Under the pieces are notes generated by a model that had not been told where the DNA came from, made no database searches, and was given only the letters and a program-made list of their open reading frames with translations. Below are positions 1 to 7,268 of a stretch of 64,000 bases of DNA, piece after piece. The position numbers were made by a program, and so were the translations under genes. This DNA comes from Proteiniborus sp. MB09-C3 (GTDB lineage Bacteria > Bacillota > Clostridia > Tissierellales > Proteiniboraceae). Where the stretch lies: positions 2,728,001 through 2,792,000 of the forward strand of contig NZ_CP127161.1 in assembly GCF_030263895.1 (NCBI RefSeq), written 5' to 3'. Within the stretch, counting starts at the first letter, position 1, and each line of letters opens with the position of its first letter.

Positions 1-331
1 CAATATCAGTTGAAGTTATAATGTTGTAGACCTCAGCTTCATTCACAATCCTACTCAACAAAACATTTTCTATATTTTTAGCAATTATAACGAGTTTAGG
101 GTTATATATTGTCTTAAAGGCTGCTATTGCTTCTATGATGTCATCTTGATCATCCTTAAGAGATTCCAAGTCTATAAATACATAAGAATAATGATCTAAA
201 CTTTTCATGTCATGAATTACAAATTTTTTTAAATAAAATTCACCTGAAATTTTCTTAATTATCATATTTTTATTATTTTGAAGGAAATCAAAAAGTCCTA
301 TATTTTCATTACTTGTTAGATAAAGTAACAC
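1..331 (-). CDS. Element protein with receiver-like N-terminus, partial (3' end beyond base 1)
   Basis: Open reading frame running off the left edge; about 110 residues are visible. It begins MLLYLTSNENIGLFDFLQ and has an alternating strand/helix pattern (YVFIDLESL, KLVIIAKNI) like the N-terminal receiver-like domain of CpaE/FleN-type ATPases; no P-loop is reached inside the window. The start is a GTG at 331 with a strong AGGAGGT six bases upstream. That Shine-Dalgarno overlaps the TAG stop of the 28-residue ORF before it, so the two are probably translationally coupled. I do not recognise a named family; the CpaE comparison is inference from the fold pattern. Confidence 0.6.
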   Translation of the reverse strand, partial: MLLYLTSNENIGLFDFLQNNKNMIIKKISGEFYLKKFVIHDMKSLDHYSYVFIDLESLKDDQDDIIEAIAAFKTIYNPKLVIIAKNIENVLLSRIVNEAEVYNIITSTDI

Positions 332-342
332 TCAATTACCTC

Positions 343-429
343 CTATCTTCTTATAAACAATGCTACAACTGATAATATAAATATAATTAGCCAAAAAATC
401 ATTTTGAGAAATTTTTTCTTACCGTCCAT
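343..429 (-). CDS. 28-aa single-pass membrane peptide
   Basis: Tiny ORF: a short lysine-rich start (MDGKKKFLKM) followed by one hydrophobic helix of about 16 residues and an RR end. A GAGGTG Shine-Dalgarno lies five bases before the ATG, and its stop codon TAG is part of the AGGAGG of the next gene, an arrangement that is hard to get by chance. A positive-inside single-pass topology is likely. Function unknown; small membrane peptides are common in conjugation operons. Confidence 0.55.
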   Translation of the reverse strand: MDGKKKFLKMIFWLIIFILSVVALFIRR

Positions 430-614
430 ACTCACCTCTCCATTTTTTCATTCTTCTTATTTAGACTTGATTAATTATTGATAACTCCTAAAAAACAAGG
501 CCCTAGAATCGATTTTAAGGCCCTTAAAAGCACTATATATACCTATAACACCTGTGCTTTTAAGAGCTTTTGAGGGGATATTGAAAAAAGGTTAAAGTAA
601 ATAATACCTTAACC
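430..614. other. Intergenic segment with an 11-bp inverted repeat
   Basis: No gene seen. CTTAAAAGCAC at 523-533 is matched by its exact reverse complement at 554-564 (loop about 20 bases). AAGGCCCT occurs twice as a direct repeat just to the left. No run of T follows on either strand, so this is a weak terminator candidate; it could also be a regulatory site. A GGGATATTGAAAAAA-like string at about 575-592 recurs near 45090. Confidence 0.4.
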
Positions 615-890
615 CTATCTTCTATCTTGACTAAAATATTTTAAGTCTTCAGCAATATCATAATTTAATTTTTCTAGCCTTAAATTCTCTATTTTTAATA
701 TTTCCTTTTCCTTTTTAAATTGATTGTTTTTAATTTGCAAGTCCTTCCATTCTTGAAGATTAACTACTGTACTATCCTCTTCCCTATACCACTTACGAAA
801 ATTACTTACTATAAAAAATCCACCAAGTAAAATCAATATAAGTATATAACCAGATAACATTAAAATAACTTCTTGCATTATTTTTACCAT
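615..890 (-). CDS. Small membrane-anchored coiled-coil protein
   Basis: About 91 residues: one hydrophobic helix near residues 8-28 (LSGYILILILLGGFFIV) and then a long charged helix rich in K, E and L that looks like a coiled coil. It follows the next membrane/coiled-coil protein (894-1178) with a three-base gap, so both probably act together. The start is uncertain: the first ATG has only a weak, distant AAGGGG, and a second ATG lies five codons in. Family not recognised. Confidence 0.55.
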   Translation of the reverse strand: MVKIMQEVILMLSGYILILILLGGFFIVSNFRKWYREEDSTVVNLQEWKDLQIKNNQFKKEKEILKIENLRLEKLNYDIAEDLKYFSQDRR

Positions 891-893
891 AGC

Positions 894-1178
894 CTATATT
901 GCCCCTTCCATTTTTATTCTGTCAAATAATATCTGTTCGAGCTCCTGGTTTTTATTTTCTAAGTCCTGATTTTTATCTCTAAGCTTTTCTACCTCATTCT
1001 CTAAATCTTTATTTTCATCACGCATTTTTCTCAAAACGTCATTTTCAACTTTAATAGTTTTCTCAAGAATGTGATAAATTTTCCCTATATACATTTCCGT
1101 AAGCCTTATAGTAAATAATGCTCCACCAGCTCCACAGAAAAAGTAAATCCATATAAAAATTATCTCTTTCCAATCCAC
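894..1178 (-). CDS. Small membrane protein with C-terminal coiled coil
   Basis: About 94 residues. One membrane helix near the N-terminus (IIFIWIYFFCGAGGALF), then a strongly heptad-like coiled coil with repeated N-x-D-L-E units. I chose the GTG at 1178 because GGGAG sits just upstream; the ATG at 1196 has no ribosome-binding site and touches the stop of the previous gene. It resembles the 615-890 protein in architecture (one helix plus coiled coil), which suggests a paired structural or accessory role in the transfer apparatus, but no family is recognised. Confidence 0.55.
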   Translation of the reverse strand: MDWKEIIFIWIYFFCGAGGALFTIRLTEMYIGKIYHILEKTIKVENDVLRKMRDENKDLENEVEKLRDKNQDLENKNQELEQILFDRIKMEGAI

Positions 1179-1200
1179 GATAATTACTCCCTTCATTTAA

Positions 1201-2487
1201 TTAATACTCTAATTCCTCTTCTATACTTACTTCTATTGTCTTACTTGCTTCCTCAGCCTTCATAGCTCCTATTTCTGAAATAGAATAAGCTCCTTTATCA
1301 TTTTTCAATACATATCCACACTTAAAATTGCTTTCTAAGCGATTTTTAAGATATTTGAACTGTTCTTCAACATCTTCAGGTTTAGCATATTTTTCTTCTA
1401 GTTGACTGTAAAGATTACCTAAGGATAAAAGTCCATTAGCAGCTTTAATATGTCCAAATACAACATTTGAATCATAAGGAGTAAATTCAAATGTCTTGTC
1501 CATCTCTTTAGCTGCTTTTGCTCCCTTAACTGTGACTTTATACTTATCATTCTGTTCTTCAATATAATCGTTATTAACTAGCTTTTTTAACCTTCCTAAG
1601 AAAATATTTGATTGTTTATCAGCCTCTTTTGAATCCTTATAACGCTGTTGAAAAAGCTTTTCTAACTGTTCTCTTGAAGAAAACTTTCTAACAGTGGGAA
1701 TAATCACATTAGCATCATACCTAGAAAATTTGAACTCTTCTTGAACTTTTTCCTTCTTCCTATCTTTTTCATTATTTTCATTGCTTTCTTCATTGCTTTC
1801 CTCAGTCTTTTCTTGTTTCAGCTTCTCTTCTTGTTTAGACTTAGGTGCTTGTTTCTCTGTAGGCTCTTTCTTAACTTCTATCATTGGTTTTTCAACTTGC
1901 TGTTTTATCCTCATCTTTTCCATTTTCTCAACACTAAATTGTTCTTTAGCATAAGTAGAAACATCTAATCCTCTTTCTAAACCAAGTCTAATTTCTCTCA
2001 TTCTTCTCCAATCAAAACCGGGTTTATTATAAAATGAAACATCTAGTCCCTTTTCAAGACCTAATTTAATTTCTTCCATCTGTTCAATATTCAACTCGTT
2101 CTTTGCAAAGGTGCTTACATCTAATTCCTTACCTAAACCTAATCTAATCTCTCGCATTTGTTTCCAATCAAAATTATGTTTGCTATAAAATGATACATCT
2201 AACCCTTTTTCAAGACCTATTCTAATTTCCTCCATTTGCTCAACATTAAACTCTCCCTTTGCATAAGCAGAAACATCCAATCCTTTTTCTAAACCTAGTC
2301 TAATCTCTCTCATCTGTTTCCAGTCAAAATCATGGTTTTTATAAAAGTAAGTATCTAATCCCTTATCTTCACCTAAAACAATCTCGTCTTTTTGAAGTCT
2401 GTCATATCTGTTGTCAAAATAAAATACAATTCTCTTTATAGTCTCAAACAAACTAGCTTTTCTCTTTAACTTTTCCACACATATCAT
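1201..2487 (-). CDS. 26-residue-repeat protein with C-terminal winged-helix-like domains
   Basis: 428 residues. From residue 49 to about 200 the protein is made of six 26-residue units beginning YxK, with the core QMxEIRxGLEKGLDVS; odd units carry FDW and even units carry FNV/LNI before the core, so the true period is 52. Similar GLDVS repeats occur in large mobile-element proteins of gut Clostridia, but their function is not established to my knowledge. A Lys/Glu-rich linker (about 205-260) leads to two related wing-helix-like segments (about 262-335 and 338-415), each with a predicted recognition helix and a strand pair. It ends in an acidic tail, IEEELEY. It lies just downstream of the VirB4 ATPase gene and is likely co-transcribed. 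Confidence 0.7.
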   Translation of the reverse strand: MICVEKLKRKASLFETIKRIVFYFDNRYDRLQKDEIVLGEDKGLDTYFYKNHDFDWKQMREIRLGLEKGLDVSAYAKGEFNVEQMEEIRIGLEKGLDVSFYSKHNFDWKQMREIRLGLGKELDVSTFAKNELNIEQMEEIKLGLEKGLDVSFYNKPGFDWRRMREIRLGLERGLDVSTYAKEQFSVEKMEKMRIKQQVEKPMIEVKKEPTEKQAPKSKQEEKLKQEKTEESNEESNENNEKDRKKEKVQEEFKFSRYDANVIIPTVRKFSSREQLEKLFQQRYKDSKEADKQSNIFLGRLKKLVNNDYIEEQNDKYKVTVKGAKAAKEMDKTFEFTPYDSNVVFGHIKAANGLLSLGNLYSQLEEKYAKPEDVEEQFKYLKNRLESNFKCGYVLKNDKGAYSISEIGAMKAEEASKTIEVSIEEELEY

Positions 2488-2498
2488 CCCTTTCTTTT

Positions 2499-4322
2499 TT
2501 ATCTTCCCCCAGCACTTCCCATGTACCTAAACTTATATTCAGGAATTTCAAAATTTACCTTTAGCTTTTTAGAGCCTACCATAAAAAGAGCTCTACCTCT
2601 TTGCTTAGAAGCTAGCAGTTCTTCCTCAGCTTCAGTTAAGCTATAAAGATTCTTTGTCTCCTCTAAGTTCTTCCCATCAGTTCCCATTAAAATTTTAAAA
2701 GTAGGTAAATCTAAAATAGCTTGCCCATACATTTTAATCTTAGGATCTAAAAAATCTCCCACAATGTGAGAGATTATAGCTCCTCCACCTTCATATTTTC
2801 TAGCACCTTTAATCAGGTTTCTAAGAAAAATAAGACTTTGAGGAACTCTAGGGTCTATCATTAAATATGCTTCATCACAAAATAACATAACTGGTTCACT
2901 AGGATCCTTTATTATTTCCTCCCAAGCCCATTGAAGAAGATTAAAGTATTGGGTACTTAAAATATTTTCAGAAGTATTCTGCAAGTCCTTAGTATCGATA
3001 CAAATACATTTAGAATTTGCTTCAATAGTAGTATGACCGTTCCAGAGAAAAGAATCACTGCCAAGAGCCATATCTTTTAATAATAAAGCTAAGTCATCAT
3101 AATCCTTTTGATAGGATGACTCTTTATCTTTTGATTTCTTAAGAATTTGGTTATATAAATCTAGAATTATAGGGAAATCGGTATTAGATAATTTTGATAT
3201 ATCTGTATCCCAAAATATATTAAAAGAATTATATAACTCAATCAATTCACTTTTCAATATTGCAATGAATCTGTCAGTAATAGAAGGAATATATAGTCTA
3301 AAGAATATTTCTAGATTTTTAATATACAAAGCCATGTCTCCCATGCCATGGCCTTCATCTGAATACAATCTCTCCGCTTCATCTTCATCATCTTTTGGAG
3401 TAACTCTTATTTGTAATGGATTTAGCTTTCCTTTAGATCCTCCACCAGCATTTATCCAGTCTCCATTAAGATTTCTGCAAAGCTCTCTATATTCTCTATG
3501 AGGATCAATAAAAATAAGCTTAGTACCCTTCATATATTCAGATAGAGCTATATGTTTAACTACAGTAGACTTTCCTACTCCTGGTACCCCCATTATGACG
3601 AAGAAGCTATTAGTTCTATCCCCTCCACGCTTCCAAGGCTCTATTATCACTAAACCTCCTCCACTATCCTTAGCAAAGTAATAGCCTGTGCCGTCATTAT
3701 AACCACTTGAAGCAAAAGGAAATCCTCCAATAAATGTACTTAAAGGTACAACTTTTTGAGTAATATTATTTACATCGTCATTTTCAATATAAAAAGGAGA
3801 TAATTGCTTAAATCCTTCTTTCTGCAAATTTGAAAGTGTTCTTAATTTACATCCAAGAACAGAAATATTGCTTTCAACTTTCCTGCAAATTTTATCAAAG
3901 ACATCTTCATCTCTTGAAACCGGAGCTATTACTGTGCTTAAAAGACCAACAATTTCCTTTTCACCATCAATATCTATCATAGTTTTTTCAGCATCAAGTG
4001 CTATCTTTTCAGCTCTTGATGCAGTAAGAGGATCCTTTGTACTTTCAGCAACTCCTCTTTGTTGCTTAATTAAGCTAGAAAGAGAGTTTACAAAAGTACT
4101 ATTGTCAATAGGAGTAAAATCGATTGAAACAATGGTACTTGGTATGTTGGTAAGTTTTGATAACCACCCGTAATCTGGACTCTGAGGATATTTTATAACT
4201 CCGTATACCCTAGAAGTACTTTCCCCTATATCAAAAATATTTTTCTTAAATTTAAGCCCTACAGGAGTAATTATATTCAGTAATGAATTGTTTATCTTTA
4301 GTTCTTGCTTTTTCTTTGCCAC
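2499..4322 (-). CDS. virB4: VirB4-like conjugation ATPase (ATPase half)
   Basis: 607 residues. Walker A GVPGVGKS at 245-252 and Walker B-like VMLFCDEAY further on; the C-terminal part has the usual VirB4 signature of an ATP-dependent motor that powers substrate transfer and pilus assembly in type IV secretion. Best match by memory is the CD1110-type family of clostridial conjugative elements. The first 230 residues hold the second half of the VirB4 N-domain; the first half is encoded by the preceding gene, which overlaps it in the sequence TAGTG. The start is the GTG of that overlap, served by AGGAGGTGG inside the upstream gene. Cytoplasmic, at the inner face of the membrane. Confidence 0.9.
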   Translation of the reverse strand: MAKKKQELKINNSLLNIITPVGLKFKKNIFDIGESTSRVYGVIKYPQSPDYGWLSKLTNIPSTIVSIDFTPIDNSTFVNSLSSLIKQQRGVAESTKDPLTASRAEKIALDAEKTMIDIDGEKEIVGLLSTVIAPVSRDEDVFDKICRKVESNISVLGCKLRTLSNLQKEGFKQLSPFYIENDDVNNITQKVVPLSTFIGGFPFASSGYNDGTGYYFAKDSGGGLVIIEPWKRGGDRTNSFFVIMGVPGVGKSTVVKHIALSEYMKGTKLIFIDPHREYRELCRNLNGDWINAGGGSKGKLNPLQIRVTPKDDEDEAERLYSDEGHGMGDMALYIKNLEIFFRLYIPSITDRFIAILKSELIELYNSFNIFWDTDISKLSNTDFPIILDLYNQILKKSKDKESSYQKDYDDLALLLKDMALGSDSFLWNGHTTIEANSKCICIDTKDLQNTSENILSTQYFNLLQWAWEEIIKDPSEPVMLFCDEAYLMIDPRVPQSLIFLRNLIKGARKYEGGGAIISHIVGDFLDPKIKMYGQAILDLPTFKILMGTDGKNLEETKNLYSLTEAEEELLASKQRGRALFMVGSKKLKVNFEIPEYKFRYMGSAGGR

Positions 4323-5020
4323 TATGAAGCCACCTCCTCTAACCTAGCTATAAATGGTATAGCAGTATCAAAACTTATATCTTCTATATGTGAATAAGCA
4401 GGATTATTAACTAGATTACACAACCTTATTATCCCTTGCTCTTTCAAGATTTCACAGCATATGTTTCTCCCTTCAAATTTTGAAGCTAGCTCAGTAATTT
4501 TTTTGAGAAGTTCTCTTTCTATACCTTCTTCAAATTTCTCATAAAGTCTTATGTAAAACTGTCTTTCTACTACTTCTCCACTCATAGCATAATTACTCAT
4601 GACTAGCATTTCATGCCTCAGCAGCTCTTTCTGTTTATGATTATCAGTGTTAAGAATTATATCAGAATATTCGCTTATAAGTGGGGTAATATCTATTGGC
4701 CTAGATACAGCTAAGAATCTAAAGATTTTTTGCTCTACAGATAACTCTGCTGTTAAAGTTTTACATAATACTTCTTTTTCTCTCCTACTTAAAAGGTCTA
4801 TAGATATTGGACTGATTTTTAAATAAGCAAATACATAGCCATCTTCTGAATATAAGAAGTTACCACTAATATCATGAACATTTATAAACTCCTGAGCTGT
4901 TTCTAAATTCTTATTGGTTTCTTCCTTCTTCTTCACTGAATTTCTTTTAATAAAGAAAAGAGCAGCACCACCTCCTACTAAAGTTAATATCAACATAACA
5001 ATTGGAACAATCATCTGCAT
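4322..5020 (-). CDS. Membrane-anchored VirB4 N-terminal-domain-like protein
   Basis: About 232 residues: an N-terminal membrane helix (VPIVMLILTLVGGGAALFF), a charged segment, then a domain resembling the beginning of TraC/VirB4 N-domains (FINVHDISGNFLYSEDGYVF, followed by LLSRREKEVL). Its stop and the GTG of the ATPase gene share one base, so the two are translationally coupled and probably form one complex at the membrane. The start could be any of several adjacent ATG/GTG codons (5014-5026); 5020 has the best spacing from AAGGAG. Assignment to VirB4 is by pattern and position. Confidence 0.7.
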   Translation of the reverse strand: MQMIVPIVMLILTLVGGGAALFFIKRNSVKKKEETNKNLETAQEFINVHDISGNFLYSEDGYVFAYLKISPISIDLLSRREKEVLCKTLTAELSVEQKIFRFLAVSRPIDITPLISEYSDIILNTDNHKQKELLRHEMLVMSNYAMSGEVVERQFYIRLYEKFEEGIERELLKKITELASKFEGRNICCEILKEQGIIRLCNLVNNPAYSHIEDISFDTAIPFIARLEEVAS

Positions 5021-5052
5021 CATCACTCCTTCTATAATCGGTTATTGAAAAG

Positions 5053-5076
5053 AAAAAAAGAAGTTAAATAACTTCC
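5053..5076 (-). terminator. Intrinsic terminator
   Basis: On the minus strand GAAGTTA, two-base loop, TAACTTC, then a run of T. It lies just after the 5115-5576 gene and before the VirB4 pair. Confidence 0.65.
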
Positions 5077-5114
5077 TTTAAATTAATCTATATATTTAAT
5101 TTTATTTTTCAATA

Positions 5115-5576
5115 TCATAGCTCCAATTCCTCCACCTCCTCCTGTTCTTCTCTCATATACCATGCTTCTTCTAATTCTTTTTCAATATCCGTTTTATCTA
5201 AATCTTTTATTACATCTACAATGTTTTTTCCTGTCCATGCCTTACCTTCTCTAATCATATTTTCAAAAGGTATACTATCAAAGAGCTTTATATCTCCATT
5301 ATTAAACTTTTTAATAGCAAGCCATTCATCTCCCCCATTTACCTGATTAGCAAAAACAAGTGAACCATATCCAAAAGCTTGCCTAATAGCACAATTACCC
5401 CTGCCTATTTTCTTCAGCAAATCTTCAGCATTAGAGCAGTATGTCAACTCATATCCGTAATCTTGTTCCATAAATGGATCTTCCTGAAAAGCTATTCCAC
5501 CAATTTTTAACCACGCATTTTCTTGCACTATTTTTATATACTCATCTTTAGAAATGTATATTCTAGAGTTATTCAC
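5115..5576 (-). CDS. Hypothetical cytosolic protein with acidic C-terminal tail
   Basis: About 153 residues; I see no membrane segment or known domain. The middle (GRGNCAIRQAFGYGSLVF, FNNGDIKLFDSIPF) suggests a compact mixed alpha/beta fold. It ends EEVEELEL, an acidic tail shared with other proteins of the element. I place the start at GTG 5576, with GGAGG upstream, because a longer reading from TTG 5642 would run through a terminator hairpin at 5619-5650; the longer form remains possible. Function unknown. Confidence 0.55.
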   Translation of the reverse strand: MNNSRIYISKDEYIKIVQENAWLKIGGIAFQEDPFMEQDYGYELTYCSNAEDLLKKIGRGNCAIRQAFGYGSLVFANQVNGGDEWLAIKKFNNGDIKLFDSIPFENMIREGKAWTGKNIVDVIKDLDKTDIEKELEEAWYMREEQEEVEELEL

Positions 5577-5618
5577 GGTTTTCCAAATCCTCCTTTTAAC
5601 TTTATATTTTTGAAAATG

Positions 5619-5650
5619 AAAAAAAGAGAAGCTAAACTTCAAACTCCTCT
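5619..5650 (-). terminator. Intrinsic terminator
   Basis: Minus strand AGAGGAG ... CTTCTCT with one G-U pair, followed by seven T. It closes the 7.1-5.7 kb transcript and is one of three similar GAGGAG-type terminators in the element (also near 45190 and 46225). Confidence 0.65.
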
Positions 5651-5693
5651 TTATCCTTTTAAACTATAGATTTTATATTTATTTCTATAATAA

Positions 5694-6263
5694 TCATACT
5701 CTTGGCTCTTTTATTACCATACTGAAATATTTACCTCCAACCTGAAATCCATTTTTTACATAGAACTTTTTCAAATTTTCTACTCCAATTGGAGTGCTAT
5801 TATATAGCTCTCCTCCTATAACACTTACATTCGTATTTTTAACTATATATATGAACCTTTTCAATATTTGACTTCCATGTCCGCAACGTAATTCTCTCAT
5901 TGTATCAATTGATTCAATATAGGCTGTCTTTTTATTATAAGTGTCATTTAATTTTATTCTAGCACTCAATTCAGCTATAGGAGATATTCTTACTGGAATT
6001 TCATTAAGCTTATAAGTATAAAGTTCTATAATATAATCATTCCCGCATATGCTTGGCATCCATTTTTCTACAATATAATATAATTGTCCATTTAAAAAGT
6101 ATGTATTAATATTATGGTCACCATATTTATTTAAAATCGAATTAAGGTTATCCATTATGTTATCATAGGCCATTTTATCTTTATTAAGCTCTCTTATATA
6201 TTCTTTTTGCCTTTTATTCTTTCTTCTGCAAGCATATATAATCTCTTCCACTAAAAAAAACAC
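5694..6263 (-). CDS. GNAT-like N-acetyltransferase, divergent
   Basis: About 189 residues. The C-terminal half has the GNAT pattern: a strand, then RCGHGSQIL (acetyl-CoA pyrophosphate-loop motif Q/R-x-x-G-x-G/A), a following helix, and the late motif LKKFYVKNGFQ. The N-terminal 60 residues are a charged helical region without match. Substrate unknown. It lies 20 bases downstream of the 6284-7105 gene and is probably in the same transcript. Confidence 0.6.
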   Translation of the reverse strand: MFFLVEEIIYACRRKNKRQKEYIRELNKDKMAYDNIMDNLNSILNKYGDHNINTYFLNGQLYYIVEKWMPSICGNDYIIELYTYKLNEIPVRISPIAELSARIKLNDTYNKKTAYIESIDTMRELRCGHGSQILKRFIYIVKNTNVSVIGGELYNSTPIGVENLKKFYVKNGFQVGGKYFSMVIKEPRV

Positions 6264-6283
6264 ATAACAATTCTCCCCTAATT

Positions 6284-7105
6284 TTATTCTTCTAAAAACA
6301 TCTCCACCAAATCATGTATATCTTCAAACTTATATATTTGACCTAGTATATGACTTTTAGAATGATTCTCTATTTCAGCCTGTTTTATAATTTCATAATA
6401 GAGCTTTTTAATGATCCATTCTTTTGTATGTCCTAAAATAGAATTATCTCGTTTAATAAAGTAAAACATTTTTTTCATTAAGTTAATCTTTCTATTTCCC
6501 CATTTCAAGTATTGAATATACCTCATGGTTAATATATATAAACTGCGGTTTCTTAAGTTATTATTTAGATTCCATACATACCTATATCCATTACTCAAAT
6601 CATAAAAAGTTAAAGGGTCTGATTTAACTCTACTTATTAAATATTTTTTTTGTATCCTTGATAAACCTTTATCTATCTCTATTTCCCATTCCAAACAATC
6701 CGTAAGGATACTGTAACCTATATCTATATCTCTTGAATAAAGAAGATTATTTACTTCTTGCAACCTTTTTTTGTATTGATATAAATTACCATATTTACTA
6801 ATTTCTCTTTTTAATTCTATATATCTAACTGGGATATTGGAAATCTTCGCTATTTTTACTTCATCAACCATATTATATCGAACTTCTTCTTGAAAAGTCC
6901 ATACTTCATCACATCTTTTTACTAATTCCAACCTTTTATCTAAAATCTCATGTTTATTATCATAAATTTTTTCAAGTTGTTCAACAATACACTTTGAAGT
7001 AATAGGTAAAAATCTTTTATCAATAACATATTTACAATACTTATCTATTTGTTCCTTGCTTATTTTTCTATCATCTAACGGAAAACTTATATATATAAGT
7101 TTCAT
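6284..7105 (-). CDS. DUF4406/DUF7768-like N-domain protein
   Basis: 273 residues. The N-terminal 100 residues (MKLIYISFPLDD, later KRCDEVWTF and a final A-K-I helix) resemble the small nucleoside-deoxyribosyltransferase-like fold of DUF4406/DUF7768 proteins common in clostridial phages and conjugative elements. The C-terminal 170 residues are helical and unmatched. No reaction has been shown for these domains to my knowledge, so function is left open. Confidence 0.55.
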   Translation of the reverse strand: MKLIYISFPLDDRKISKEQIDKYCKYVIDKRFLPITSKCIVEQLEKIYDNKHEILDKRLELVKRCDEVWTFQEEVRYNMVDEVKIAKISNIPVRYIELKREISKYGNLYQYKKRLQEVNNLLYSRDIDIGYSILTDCLEWEIEIDKGLSRIQKKYLISRVKSDPLTFYDLSNGYRYVWNLNNNLRNRSLYILTMRYIQYLKWGNRKINLMKKMFYFIKRDNSILGHTKEWIIKKLYYEIIKQAEIENHSKSHILGQIYKFEDIHDLVEMFLEE

Positions 7106-7188
7106 AAAACAATCCTCCTAACCATGTCTATAATTTTTTCATAAATATTCATAAACAACAATCTCCTCTACTCATATATTTTCACACT

Positions 7189-7249
7189 AAAAAAGACACC
7201 TAAATAGTGCCTATTGATACTATGCCCTTTAATCGCTAAAGGGCATAGT
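7189..7249 (-). terminator. Double hairpin ending the secreted-protein transcript
   Basis: First a perfect 12-bp stem, ACTATGCCCTTT (7219-7230) with AAAGGGCATAGT (7238-7249). Then, on the minus strand, AGGCAC/GTGTCT followed by six T (7189-7212), a good intrinsic terminator. Both follow the stop of the 1047-residue secreted protein. Confidence 0.75.
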
Positions 7250-7268
7250 AATTCAGATAACTTCTATA

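Noticed and set aside
523-564. Intrinsic terminator at the 11-bp inverted repeat
   Set aside because: No T-run on either strand and a loop of 20 bases; kept only as a repeat.
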